From Porodaedalea pini (Eukaryota > Basidiomycota > Agaricomycetes > Hymenochaetales > Hymenochaetaceae): a stretch of 64,000 nt of DNA. Numbering within the stretch: the first letter of the stretch is position 1; the number at the start of each line of letters is the position of its first letter. Where the stretch lies: the NCBI GenBank assembly GCA_002794775.1, contig NBAY01000066.1:124001-188000 (forward strand), written 5' to 3'. Positions 44,151 through 56,792 of the stretch are shown one piece after another. The translations under genes were made by a program, and so were the position numbers. The notes below the pieces were generated by a model. It did no database searches, was not told where the DNA came from, and saw only the letters and a list, made by a program, of their open reading frames with translations.

Positions 44151-44839
44151 GCTAATAGATTGTGTTCTTATCCTACGGCTCGCAATCATGTATTGACTCG
44201 GTACGGACACTTTTGGGCTTTCATATTTATTTTCATTTTCCTGTCTTGATGACTATCATGTTTATGTTGCGCTTTCTTATCATGTATTCCATTCTTCTCG
44301 TTTATGTGCGCTTGGAAATTGTATTTGCATTTTATCATACTGCATACTATCGAGTGACTTGGAATTGTGATGCTACGAGGAACGGGTGAAGATCTAGAAG
44401 CATGCATGTTTGAGATTGAGATTGAGTGACGAAAGTGCATCTTACACCAGACTATACTTATACGATCAGTTTGCCTTCATTCATATTCATTTTGATTATA
44501 CCGAATGTTCATTTAGCGATTCCTTCCGTACTCCGACTTCTACCATTTGCTCAAGCATCTTCCAGCACGCCATGAATCACATGTGTCCCGTCTCAAGGAC
44601 TGTGCTGTATATAATCCTTTCTCTACTGCTATTTGATACAAAGATCCTTGTTCAAACCATTGGATTACAAATTCTAAGCTATGCCGGTCAAGTGCCACTT
44701 GTTATGCAAATATTCATAGTTATTTTAATTTATAGTCTCATTAAAAAGGTTTGGTGTGTTTCGCCAGCCGACGCAGCGAACAATACCGCTGAAATACAGT
44801 TTGGTCGACAATATTAATGCACAACTAAAACCGCCTGCG
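44151..44839. other. AT-rich region without supported genes
   Basis: Nothing recognisable on either strand. Confidence 0.35.
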
Positions 44840-45660
44840 GTTTGAGGACACCAAGGTGAGCGAGGACCGGGAAGAACCCATAAGAGTAGTTCATGCTGTC
44901 CACCAAGAATTTATCGGTGTTCACCTAAGACCCAGTTCATAAAGGCGTTGTCGTCAGGGGAGAGAGGGAAATGGATACAATGCGATCCGTACGTGCTTCA
45001 AAGTACCCATAGACAACCTCCCGGCTTTGTATATCCGAGATCCTAATCCTACTGTCGTCAGAAACTAAGATGATTAGCGCGCCACCAGACGAGAAAGCAA
45101 CGGATGAAACATTGGCCGTGTGGTCTTTTAAATGTCCAGAAACGTCTTCCACACTCTTCACCAAACTCTGATATGTTTTGTCGTAGGAATCCGAGACGAT
45201 CTGCATGTCATCAAGAGAATGTCATGGACTGGATACCATAAGCAAGGCCTTCGAAAAGCCCGGAAACGAGTCGTCCGTTCTCTGAGTTCCAGATCCTATC
45301 GCCTGAGCCCGAAACAATTCGCCTGCCATCAGGCAAGAAGTCGACAGATCATATGCCTGCCGTGTGCTCCTGAAAGGACCCAGAAAGGACCTTCCCACCC
45401 ATTGCATCCCAAACTCTAACTGTCTTGTCATCAAAACTCGAGACAAGATGCGTGTCGTCGGGCGAGAAGGCGACACACAAGACACCATGGGTGTGCCCTT
45501 TGTCCAGGAACGACCTCACCATTCTCAGTGTCTCAAATTCTGACCGTATGGTCGTTGGAGTAAAGCGAACAAGAGAAACCGGTCGAACGTCCAATTCTGC
45601 ACGTCTGTCTCAGGACGCAACTTCGTTCCAAAAGAACGTTGAAACTGGTTGACCGTGATC
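44840..45660 (-). pseudogene. Third NLR locus: decayed WD40 repeats and C-terminal tail
   Basis: Minus-strand reading gives HTHGVLCVAFSPDDTHLVSS, DDKTVRVWDAMGGKVLSGSF, then after frame changes HLKDHTANVSSVAFSSGG, RIRISDIQSREVVYGYF and finally the tail with LLLWVLPG. These correspond to three or four WD repeats and the tail of the two intact-length genes, in the opposite orientation. Several stops and shifts interrupt it. The NACHT and C2 parts are absent. Confidence 0.75.
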
Positions 45661-46209
45661 TAAACCAGCCATCAGCGACGACCTCGTCATCCAGAAGACT
45701 AGAAGATACACACTAACTTGAAGTCCGTTGTCGCAAATCATCCCTCAAATTGCTCCGACCACGCCATGTCACGTCGCCGAGTACTGCATGCCAACAATAG
45801 ATAGCTTAGACGACGTTGCCTTCCCCGTGCGAGCTCACTGTGTGGTCAAGTTTGTGCGATTTCTGCCAGAAAAGGGAAAGAGAAGTGAAATGAACGCACG
45901 GCCAGCAGATCCAAGCCCACGCCAGACCACCCTTCACAAGGCCTAAGATCGCGCTAACGTAGTTGGTTTGACGAGTGTTCGACGAGTAAGAACCATCCGC
46001 AGTTGACTGGACATAGAACGAGAGAACAGCTCTTTGCCCTGGGCCTTCTTATCTTCGCCATCCAGGCCAGCGAGCGCCTCCCCGGAGACGAATACGTCTA
46101 GTTGATCGCCAGTAGATTTGGAGCAATATACTATAAGGGAGTCTGCTATCAGACGAGAAACGCTTCAAGGGAGGGAAAAAGACTTGCATTATGGTTCCTG
46201 CCCAATAAG
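45661..46209. other. Region between NLR relic and inverted duplicate
   Basis: No supported gene. Confidence 0.35.
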
Positions 46210-46930
46210 ACTAGCAGCGCGGGTACGCTCCACAGCATGAAGAGTAGCCTCCCAACCGCGAACACCTCCTCCTAAACCCTGCCCGTCCCATCGTCACGCC
46301 TCAAGTTATGTACGTATGTTTCGCTATTCCCGTACAGCGTGCTCAGATAAATATACGACGAGACGTTATGGATAGCCCACTCCGCAAAACTAGTGTTGAA
46401 TGCGGCGAGTGAATGATAAAATCGGCGAAGGCAAAGAACAACGGTCGAAGCTCTTCGGGTCCGTTAGTGGCAATGTTTTTTGTCGCAGTATCGCATGAAA
46501 GCACGACTCCTCGTGTCGTACGGCCCTCACACCAATAATGCATCAATGCTATCCCAGCTCCCGGCAAGCGCGAGTACGGATGCGTGGATATCACCGTCCG
46601 TGAGTGTGGCTTCCCCATGGCTCCCATGCCAGGGTAAACTGTGCTGAACCTGCTCCGTCCTCACTCCGCCAGCGTACGAGCGACGAGCAGTACAAGTAGG
46701 TTGGATGCGAGTGGGCTATCGTGTACCTCTCGACGATAATGGGTTAGTCAATCCATCTGCATGGTCATTCGCGCAGCTCGACAGGTCGTATGCTCGAGTT
46801 CGACGTTGGCAAACGGTGCTAGTATGCTATATTTATGTACCTGGCGCATTCGAGGATCGCTTACAAGACGCGGAAGCGTAGAAGTAGAACGTGTCGCTGT
46901 GAAAAAGGCGAAGAGGCCGATGTTTATTTC
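46210..46930 (-). pseudogene. Unknown relic, second arm of the inverted duplication with 9985-10700
   Basis: The reverse complement aligns with 9985-10700 throughout. Shared markers are GATGGGACGGGCAGG (here around 46280), the LSITSRRIFI end of the frame at 46343, and the ctcgagc/gtcgaact stretch near 46795. Frames differ between the copies, so both are decayed. No family was recognised. Confidence 0.4.
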
Positions 46931-47229
46931 TTAAAGAGCATCGGAATCCGTTACAAGCAAATGGATGGCGAGCAATGAGACGAGACAAAACTTCAAGAAT
47001 TACTGTTACTCACCCTCGTTAAGCTTAATAGCACGACCGACGCAGCTTCGAAAACCGAAGGTGGAGCAAAGCCGTATTGTATATCACAGCCAAAGCATAC
47101 GAGCTGACCTCTCTGTCGATTGTCGCAATGACTGTATTGAGCACGTATATAGCCTGGAGGCTACGGGGGGACCATTCAAGTTTGCAACTGCGGGTGACCC
47201 AAAACATAGTCACGTGAAGGAACTGACCG
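46931..47229. other. Intergenic, no feature recognised
   Basis: No supported gene or repeat boundary. Confidence 0.3.
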
Positions 47230-48960
47230 GGCTTTGGTGCGAACAATCAATGCACGACTCTCTTTGTTTACGCGTTATTTACGGGCCTTTGTGCAGCGAT
47301 GGTCCGACGGACACCTCGTGCTTCCATTTTCGTCCAGTCATGCACATTTGATCGTGCACGTATACCTCTGCAGATCTTATACTTATTGCAAAGTCGACGG
47401 AACCTTGCTACTAATACTAGTATTGAGCACTCAGTCCTGATCGCGACTCCAATACCTTCCCGGATTAGGACGAGAGATGTCGAAAGACGATATATAGTGC
47501 TGTACAGACAGTAATGCAAATCTGAATGTGCAGAAATCATCCAATATTGAAGCCATACAGCGTTCGCGAGAAGAGTCCACATTCATGAAAAGCTCAAGTC
47601 ACCTGTTCTCCGCCATACTCCAAATATTCATACCGTACATATAAAGTCGCGACTCGTCTATCACTCCAATACAAACAGCACATCACCCCTCAACTTGCTG
47701 TCGCAAAGTGCATCATGGAGTCATGGACTCGTTTCCGTTTATGTTTCTTCCTTGATGTCGCTCATCCGTGTCCGCTTTCGCGAGGATGTCAAGAGTGCCA
47801 AGGCCAGAAGCTCATCCTCTTCGTTGTAGACTGAGTGAATGTCTTCGAAAACGATGGGTAAGAGAAGACTCGAAGGAACTGAGGGAAGACAGTGACGTGA
47901 GGCTTGGCAAGCGCTGAAGGGTCTTTGGCTTTACGGAGGCGGCAGAAGTGAATAGTGACAGCACACTGCCGCTCGATGCCTCGGACACGGAGGTGAGTCC
48001 ACGCGCATGTCCGCGGTGCTTGCGCGGTCGGGAGACGCTGAGGGTGAGATAAACGGGACGAGGGGTGTGCAACGGCTTCCTGAAACGTAGAGTCTCACAC
48101 GAGGCTGCACTACAATGCGCGGAACCGGAAGGTCAGATGGGTCGAGCAGAAGAGAAGCTTGGAGCGCTGAAAGGAGTCTTCGTAGGTCGGCAGCAGTTAA
48201 TATTGGGGGAAACAAGGACTTCGAGAGAACTAGATCGGGCTTTATAGGTCGTTTCCTCGAGTCATTAGATGGTTGATCAGCTTCGACATGCATGCACAAC
48301 GAGGGGGATAATGCGCATGTGTCCGTGCGACTATTGCGCTGCGCATTTTCTTTTTCTTCAGACTTTCCTAAGAAACCGCAAGGTTGACATGAGGAGGCAG
48401 CGTGGCCTTGATTTATAAACTTTCGCGGACATGAGCGTCCAGAGCAAAGCAAAGCATAGCTTTTACGTTGTGCATTTCCATTCATTTTGCACCCAATAAT
48501 GGCGAAGTGATCTTCAGCATAACACGAGGTCCTGGCCGTTGGACTATTCGTACGTTGTTTATAGTCCCATCACCGTGCATATACGTCAAGGAGGAAATCA
48601 CGTACATGTCTTAACTAGGATAGGAATGAGAGTCTTGATAATGATAGCCTCGACAAATTAACGCAATGTACGCATCAGCAGTCAATCGATTGCGCGTCTT
48701 CGATTCCTTGATGGGATTCAGAGCAGAAGTTATTGTAGCTTCTTTCCCCCTGAAGCTCGGGACGCTGGTTGTGCCAGTGACCGCTCGGTGACTTGGTTAA
48801 ACAAGTTTGCGCTTGAAGTTGAAGACGAGTCACTGGCATTCCTCACCTGAACTGCAACACGTGCAAACGTGCGCCTCCGTCTCTGCTCTTCTAGTTCTAC
48901 TGCGCATGCGAGCTGAGCCACGACACACTACGCCGCGACACGCACACATGCACGGAGGCA
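47230..48960. repeat. NLR-downstream block, copy iii
   Basis: Aligns with 38440-40060 in the same orientation. Shared words include cctttgtgcagcgatggtc (47287), cagaaatcatccaatattga (47530), cttcctgaaacgtagag (48075) and gctgaactg/ctgaactgcaacacgtgca (48847). It has no TIR element at the position corresponding to 26528/32426, giving a second uninterrupted version of that site (aacggcttcctgaaacg). Confidence 0.65.
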
Positions 48961-49146
48961 CAATGCACGCACGGGCCTCGTGGGGTGACTGGGGCAGAGG
49001 GTCCGAGTCATACTAATAAGCTCGCTTCGTGGCTCCAACCAAGCCCCTCATCTCTCTCTTCACCCTCCAAGTCACCTCTATCCGTCGAACGACGAGTCAA
49101 ACAGCAGTAGGAGAAAAGGATAGAAAGCAAAGTCAAAGGCATCGAG

Positions 49147-50039
49147 ATGGCAACGCTTGTGCAACGTACTACGTCAGTGGAACTTTATAGTCCAAAGGTG
49201 CGACTCGTCTCGTCTGTTTGCTTCACATTCCATCTCGTTTCTACGGCGTGCATTACGAGCGGCTCGGGCTCGCAATGTGCAATATGTTCCATTTCCTTGA
49301 GATGCAGTGAATCAGACTGACTTCTCTTACAGCAAGATAATTCTACGATGGATGCAGATGCAGAGATGTGCCGCTTGTTCGGGTCTTTGAACCTCACAGC
49401 GTGGGCTCCCATCGAGTCGCAAGCACTTAGCGAGGGCAAGCAGGTACGCTATATATATCTTTCTTTGGTTAAGGGAGAACTACTTATCGTTGTCTTGTCT
49501 TTGCTTAGCCTATCGCCAAGGATGTGCCTCAACTTGTACAGCCTGAGGAGGACGCACCGATGGCAATGGAGGCCGAGATGACGGAAATGACGGACGGGGA
49601 GGGCAATGTGCAGGTGAGCCCTCTCCGTTCCTCCTCGCGCTCCACATACCCATTCTTTGAGATTTACGAGCCGACCTCCGCAACGCAGTTTATTGAAACC
49701 TCCTCAATGCCCGCCTCCAAGTCGGAAGCGGATGCACCAATAGAGGGCTGCGCCCTCCTCCAAATGCTTTGTGCACACTACGCGCCCACGCTTTCGCGGC
49801 TCCACTGTAGCACACGGGACCCAGACTTCAACCTGCTCGAGACGATCCTCGCGCACCGCGAGGCGTTCGTCGCGTTTCCGTACGGACATCGTGCGTGCAG
49901 CAGTGCCCTCACCAAAGTGGCTTTGCAGATCGAGCGCCGACACAACGCGGAGCTTCCCTACGGAGCGGAGGGCGATATCGACACGGCGATCGCGTTGCAT
50001 AACGAGGCGTGGTTGATGAGTGGGTGGTACAGCACCTAA
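49147..50039 (+). CDS. Hypothetical protein, 230 aa, three exons
   Basis: Exons 49147-49197, 49333-49443 and 49509-50039 join in frame (693 nt) with GT-AG introns. The middle of the protein is acidic and Met/Glu-rich (EEDAPMAMEAEMTEMTDG). The C-terminal part (LLETILAHREAFVAFPYGHR and the end WLMSGWYST) looks folded and helical. There is no signal peptide or membrane segment, and I do not recognise the family. The three compatible exons and an undisturbed long last exon support a real gene. It lies 340 bp upstream of the BRCT gene in the same orientation. Confidence 0.6.
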
Positions 50040-50381
50040 CTCCCCCTAGTTTTTTCGACTCCGTCTTCAGTATCAGTATCGGATTGTATACCAATAGCTA
50101 TTGTACTGTATAGTGTACGCCAGTCTTCGGTAGACTTTTGTCTTATACCATAAATATATGCCACGATTTTCTCAGGAATTTCGGAGAGCGATCACGTGCA
50201 CTCTGAACGACGCGCACACTTTCGACTGCTTGTGTGTTGTCTCCCACAAGAAAGAGCAGCCACAGCCCTTCTCTGCCCTCCACCATCTGTTTGTGCATGT
50301 GGCAAGAAAGGAATTCCGACAAGCAAATACGAACCAGATCCAAACAATCGAGCTTCAATAGTGACTTCCAGACCAGCAGCG

Positions 50382-53300
50382 ATGCGGGGAATCCCTGGCA
50401 CAGAGATACAGACTCAGATGCAGAATCAGAACCAAAACCACAAACGGACGCGCTCGCAGCTCGCGCTCCCGGCGTTCAACGTCGTGTATGACCGCTCGCC
50501 ACTCAAGCACGCACGCGACGCCGTGCGCCGTGCTAATGCGCGCTTCTCGCAGTCGCCTGGGCCGGCCGACACGGATGCGGACGACGCGAACAACGGGCGT
50601 CCTGAATCTGGGCTTGAAGGGGAAGTCAACGCGGAGATGGACGACGCTTCGCCGCGCGTAGGGATTGATTCTGGTAGCGATACGTTTAAACAGTCTGAGC
50701 GTAACGTTGGCGGGCAAAGAGATGCGATGGTGGGCGAGGTGGAGTTTGACATGCAGCCGAGCACTGGGATGGAGGACGAAGGCTTGTCCTCGGCGCGAGG
50801 ATCGCACCTAAATGCTTTCGATTTCACGGGCGGTGCAAGTGATGCTCACCCGAAATATCCTAAACGCGCTCGTTCGGCGTCCTTTGACGAGGCCTCTTCG
50901 CCATCGCCTTCTGGCTCGGACGCAAATGCAAGTGGCAACGCGTCCTCTGGACCTTCCATTGATTCTCCCCCTCACCGGTCCATCGAAAGCAATTCAAACA
51001 ATGGCAACGCTGCTCAATCCAGTGCATCGATGTCATCTTCGGATTCAACTCCAATCATGAATGGCTCATCTAACCCCAAACGCGCTAAACTAGCAGCACA
51101 AGGCACACTCGACGCGTTCTTCGCGCGTCCTTCCCCTTCCCCCTCTTCCTCCTCCTCCCAACCCTATCCGACGGGAAAACAAACCAAGGCATTGCCAAGC
51201 AAAGCCACGACAGCGCGCCGCATCTTCAGCGACGCCTCCTCTAGATCCTCCTCTCATCCCGACTCCTCCACGCCGACACAGGGCAGCACGCCGAGGCTAG
51301 GGGAAGGTGCGGCTGAGATTCTTGTGACCCCAACGATCAAACAGCTCCGTGCGATCCCGTCGCTGGATCTGCGTACGGTGACGCCGAGTCCGCGCAAGCG
51401 TATGTTGCAGCTGGGCCACGGAACGCCTGGCACAAAGTCGCCGCTGAAAGCAAGGGCGGTAAGTGCAGGTGCGGCGCTGACGCTCGGTCGCTCCGAGGCC
51501 GTTGATGAAGGCCATGACGAGAATACCAGTGAGCACAAGGAAGAAAGCAAACGGGCTGCAAGTGTGCGTTTTGTTGTAGTTGAACTTTTTTTTTTTGACT
51601 AAATACATCTCGATTTCTAGGAACCGCATGAGGATACAGAACTGGCACAACAATCGCGGAGCCAGACTCCCCCTCGCACAAGTATGCAGCCCCTCCCTCC
51701 GACTTCGTCGGTCATCGAAGGAGAGGAAACGGAGACACACACGATGGACATCGATAGCGACAGCCGTTCTGCGAACTCATCCGTCAACCGAGTGTCCGCA
51801 ACAGCACCTACGACCGAACAAGTTCCACCGTCAATTACTGTCTCTACATCCACCTCCACCATCACCCTCTCTTCTTCCAACCCCGACGGCACGGCGCAAC
51901 GACGCGCCTCCCCCGCCCCGCCTGCCCGTGCCGGAGTTTCCAGCGTAGCGCCAATGCCTTCGACTCCACGACACAAGATTTTCCCCTCTCGACCCCTCCC
52001 ATCTGGAAAGAGCCACCTGTCAAGGTTACTCAGCATGTCACCCCTCACGCCGATTTCTGGTGTTCGTCCTGCACGACAGGATAGTGATGAGTACGATTAT
52101 GAGGAGGAGGAGCGGGCTATGCGAGAGGAAGTTAGACGGGCGGATGTTAAGGAGGCGGCGAAGCTGGCCATGCAGGAGGAGGGGGAGACGGAAACCGCCT
52201 TGGAGTTGCCCATAGCATCCGTAGGGTCTTCATCGGTAGTTCCTGCATCTGCACCGGTACCTCCCGTTGAACTTGCTCCCGCTTCTGCCACCATCGCCAG
52301 TAAACCCAACTCCAAGGGAAAACATAAGGGCAAGGCATTGTCTTCCGCTTCTCGCGTCGCCGCTGACGCTGCGGGCATCAAGAAACGCAAGAGCTTAGTC
52401 TCGATCTCGAGTACAACGCCGCGCATGCGACTCACACGCGCAACCGTACTCCGGCAGAAGGCAGTACAAGCGCAGATGCGTACGCCAAAGGAGGGCAAGA
52501 GTAGGCCTTCCCTCTTCGGTACAAAGGATGCAAGCGTGACGGGAGGGTTAGTTGAGGACGGCGGTGAGAAAGGCAAGGAGACTGCGAAGGAGGGTAATGG
52601 TAATGTCAATGGAGACAAGCATTCTGAGCCCCAGCCACAGCGATCTCCGCGCAAGACTTTCGTCCTTACTGTGCCCTCCTCACTTTCTCCTCGCAAACCA
52701 GGCTCTGTATCTAGCTCTGCCAATTCCTCTATCACATTGAGGTCAGCGCCGGTCGAATCGGGGCCGACGAAGCCGTTCACCTTTTCTCTTTACCCGCCTT
52801 CAGTTAATGATGCCGCCGCGACGGCGCGTGCACAGCGGGCCCTTAGCAACCTCAGCTCCGCACTGGATAAACTTGCGATGCCACCGCCCTCTAAACCGAA
52901 CACTTCTTCCGCTTCGAGGACCGCGTTCGGCAATGAGCAGTTAAGGCGTCCTGCGAGCGAGCAGAGGGAGCGCATACGTCCGGCGACGAGTCTCGGATTT
53001 ACGCGAGAAATGAGTGTGCCTGTGTCCGGTACGAGGAACAAGGAAAGCGGACGGCCGAGAGCTTTGAGTCGAGCAGGCTCCGTGGACCCAGCACATGTGA
53101 AGAAATCATTCCTCCCGCCACCGCCGCCTCCCGCGTTCGGCTCTTCATTAGTCAAGGAGAAGGGGAAGGCAAAGACTTTCGCCAATGCATCGAGAACAGC
53201 GCCTGTTGCGTTTGGATCGGGCGGCTGTAAGCCTGATGGTGGTGGAAATGGTCAACCACACCCTCCGTCGAGCTTCCGCTTTGGATTTGGTTCTAGTGGG

Positions 53301-54892
53301 GGTGCGCCCGGCGTGTTTGGCCGGCCAATTCCACGTATTCGGGCGAGCCAGAAAACGAGTCTCGAGACCGTGCAGGGGAGTCCTGTCAAGGGAGGGCCTC
53401 TGCCTCCGGCGTTCACAGAGGGTTATGAGGACGAGATCGTAGCTGTAGACAGAGTTGAGAAACATAGAGAGAGAGGCGCCGACGGAAACACCTCATCCGC
53501 TTCTCATCGGTCTTTAGATCTCCAGTCCCCTGAAGGAAATGCGAACGGGGACACTAGTTTGAGCTCCGCAGAAGGCAACGATGCACACGCTGTGGCGGAC
53601 AACGCAAATGCGACGACAAGCGGAAGCGGGAAGGAGCTGAAGCGAATTAGCAAGTTGAATGCGTCGCGTCGCGCGTCGATGGCTTTTTCTGCATTGTCAC
53701 AATCACTTGGGACGTCGCCCGATATATTCCCCTTCCGTGCCACTCAAGATTCAAGTGCGAATACTGACACCACAGACAAGCAATCTCCGGCAGAGCCTTC
53801 GAACGCTGCTAAGCAGCGCACCGTGAGTGCGACCTTCTCTTCATCGACCTCCTCTCGTCCTGTACGTGCCGCCGCTCCACGCTCCTTCGCCTTCGGATAC
53901 CCGGGACTCGGGCGCACGCAAAGCGAGACTGCTGTCAGCGCCAATGCACGATCGTCATCCGTTACGCCTGTCGGCGTCAGCGAGTCCGACAGTGAAGGAA
54001 CGGCGAAGAGCGGCAGTAAGAAGAGTGGTGGCGGATCGATGGGTCGGACGAAAATGCCAGGATCTCTCGATATACTCAATCAGTGCACGATCTTCGTGGA
54101 CGTGCGAACTGAAGAAGGCGAAGACGCAGGAGCGTTGTTCGTTGATATGTTGCGTGGACTTGGAGCGAAGGTATGTTTACTCAATCCATGTCACAGATAC
54201 GACGTTAATTTCTTTTCCTACCTTTCCTCAAATGCAGGTGCTCACACGCGTCGGCCAGACGTGCACTCACATTGTGTATAAGAACGGGCTAGCAAGCACG
54301 TTGACACGATACCGGTACGAACTCTTCTGCCTATTCTCTTTTCCTTGCTTTTGCTTATTCACCCTTTCGGTATTCAAATCCAGGCTGCTTGACGAACCTC
54401 GTCCTAGTGTTGTCGGGATAGGCTGGGTCGTCGAATGCGTGGAAAAGCGCGCACGCGTGGAAGAGGCACGCTTCTTTGTCAATCTGGAGGAAATCAACGT
54501 CGCTGGGACGCTCAAGGTATATATCTCAAAGTTTCAGTGTTTTCTTTCACTGACACGTTTCATTCTGCAGCGTCGTCGCTCGTTTCTTCCGAAACAGATA
54601 TCTTCATCATACGCCACGGGCCCGATGGACGCTTTTTTCAACGGCTCCGGCACCGGCGCATACGTAGCAACAACTACACACCAAGTGCCGAAAGCCGACT
54701 CGGATCGTAAGTCTTACTCCACTCCCAATCTCAATTAGCCGTGCAATGTATCACACACTAATGGCATGCACAGCCACAAGCGAAGACGGCGAAACAAGCC
54801 AAGAGCGTGTGACCTTCGGTGGGAGCGGCCTTAGTTCCAACATTCATCCGCTCGAGCGGGCTAGAAGGCGCAGCATCATGGTTTCCCGATGA
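50382..54892 (+). CDS. BRCT-domain protein, 1398 aa (microcephalin-like C-terminus)
   Basis: Six exons, 50382-51563, 51621-54170, 54238-54314, 54384-54516, 54571-54706 and 54774-54892, sum to 4197 nt in frame. The start MRGIPGTEIQTQ is the first plausible ATG. About 1230 residues are disordered and rich in Ser, Pro, Ala and basic patches, with TP/SP sites (for example DLRTVTPSPRKRML, SPRKTFVLTVPSS) that could be kinase targets. The folded part starts near LDILNQCTIFVDVRTEEGED, continues GLGAKVLTRVGQTCTHIVYK and ends with VVGIGWVVECVEKRARVEE, the hallmark GxxW... helix of a BRCT domain. BRCT domains bind phosphopeptides in DNA-damage and chromosome pathways; a nuclear role is inferred. A single C-terminal BRCT of this form resembles microcephalin-type proteins, but orthology is not proven. 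A broken partial copy lies at 57400-58146. Confidence 0.85.
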
Positions 54893-55446
54893 ATTCTCGT
54901 CTGAATTGTTTTTTATTGCGTTTGCATTACGACCTGGCGACGATAATAGACGAAGATCATCTAACGCAACCTTTTCTTGTTCTGCGCATCGTTTCCAACA
55001 TTCGTTTTGTTTTTTTTCGCAACCGGAGGATCAATTATGAAGTATAATACTCGGCCTCGGAGGCCTGGAGGAGTGTCCGGGCGTAGAAACGTACTTTTAG
55101 CAATGTAGTCTTAAACCCTCTTGGATACAATGCTTATTCCTTTGTACTCCATATCCTTGCCGAAATCAAATTTGTCTCAATACATTGTAGTACATGCTCA
55201 TAGAGTTTTACGAGAAAAGACAACGTTATCCCTCCGTTCTTATTCGCATGATTGGATTTACTTTATTGGCTAGGCCGAAGCAGCAATAGCTTTAATCGGC
55301 ACAGCTTATTACCTCGACCTGTCTCTGGAGGCACAAACACGTCTACAAACAAAGATTATTCTTGCTTATGCGGTTGAGATTTTGCTGAACTCAGATGACC
55401 AATGAATTTACCAAGGGACGGCTATGTAATATCAACTTTAATTACA
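54893..55446. other. Convergent 3' intergenic region
   Basis: Holds the 3' ends of the BRCT gene and, from the other side, of the NmrA-like gene. No other feature seen. Confidence 0.4.
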
Positions 55447-56571
55447 CTACTGCTCACGATAGAACTCCCTAGCGTACTCCTCCAGAGAGCGCAGCTTCAA
55501 GTCTGGGTAAAGCTCCTTCGCATCCAGCGCCCCTCCAAACTCCGCTTTCTTCGCATTTTCTATCGTATTGTCGCCACGGATATACATACTCAGCGAATAT
55601 TCCCAGACCGCATGCTCCACGCCTTGGGCTCTCTCCATGTTCGCCAACACTTCCTCCTCGCTCACATGGATCGGAGTGATCTCCTTGCCGGAAACACGTC
55701 TCGCAATATCAATCATCTCGTTTTGCGTCAGTTCTTCGGACCATAGGAAGATGTAGCGATTGAAGGTGCGGGGGTCCCGAAGGATGTGGGGGACGAAGCG
55801 GCCCATGTCCTGTAAATCGATGAAGGCGTTCTTCACGTTGCCGGTGACGGTTATATGCTTAGGGAGCTCCTCCAAGATAGGATCCAGTCCTGACTTGTAT
55901 AATCCTGGCTTGTCGGAGCCGACTATGGGAAGCAAAAACCTTGCAGAAGTTCAGCATTGTCACCACCAAATAGAGACTGGCCGACCCAGTTCAGAGGACT
56001 TACCACATGGCACAGTCGATGAACGTGTACCCAATCCCCACTTTGTATATATAATCGTGAATATCAAGTTTCTGATATAAGAAATATTGTAAGAATAGTA
56101 GTCCTCTGGCAGAAAGTGAGAAAACGACAACGATCCTACCTCATCATGAAGCTTTCGAACTCCACGCTTGCACGCGGGAGCCCAATCGCACGGAACGAAC
56201 CGCTTGACACCTGCCTTCTTCGCAGCATCAATGAGCGGATACTGCAAATGCAAATCGAAGTGCATGATAGCCGATAGGACAATGTCGATGTCCTTGAGCA
56301 GTGCTACGAGCTGTTCTTCTGTGGCAGTTCCAATGTCGATTTCTCGAATCTCCACGCCCCGAGACTTTAGATCCGCAACCGCTGGCTTCTGTAGAGACGA
56401 GCTGCGGATGGCGGCGACGACGCGCTGATGAGTTGGGGTCGATTAGCTGCTTGTACAAAAGGCGAGTGCATAGTAGAAACCCACGAAATCTGGTTCCGGC
56501 AGCAACCCGTCAACGAGGCTTCCTCCAGCTTTCCCGGTCGCGCCAATGACCAATACTGAAATTCTGCTCAT
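55447..56571 (-). CDS. NmrA-like / isoflavone-reductase-like NAD(P)-binding protein, 310 aa
   Basis: Four exons on the minus strand, 56571-56485, 56424-56140, 56071-56004 and 55939-55447, join in frame (933 nt). The N-terminus has the Rossmann motif VIGATGKAGG (GxxGxxG). Next come the SLQKPAVADLKSRGVEI region, DIVLSAIMHFD and KKAGVKRFVPCDWAPAC, which are typical of NmrA-like atypical short-chain reductases. Then follow YTFIDCAMW and the substrate-side C-terminal half with FIDLQDMGRFVPHILRD and YIFLWSEELTQNEM. Such proteins reduce phenylpropanoid-like or quinone substrates or act as NADPH sensors; the substrate is unknown. The length is normal (about 300-320). A TATA-like box lies 40 bp upstream. 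Confidence 0.85.
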
Positions 56572-56610
56572 ACTGAAGATGGACACTTTTCTTCGCGATA
56601 ATCCTGCCCG

Positions 56611-56618
56611 TATTTATA
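56611..56618 (-). promoter_or_regulatory. TATA-like box of the NmrA-like gene
   Basis: TATAAATA on the minus strand, 40 bp upstream of the ATG at 56571. Confidence 0.45.
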
Positions 56619-56792
56619 GTAAATTACACGGTAGCCGTTGACAGTATTAGCATCACAAACCTCTCTCTGAAGTTCAGCGTGATTGCGTGTCAGTAGTCAG
56701 CCTCGCCCGCATCGGAAGAAGCACAACAGATATCCATGAGAAAGGAGGGATTAAGGAAGGATTCGCTGTGTTGATGTTGTTCCTAGAATCCT

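Noticed and set aside
43827..44249. Long Phe/Leu/Ser frame and its Glu/Lys/Arg antisense
   Set aside because: Produced entirely by the polypyrimidine microsatellite.
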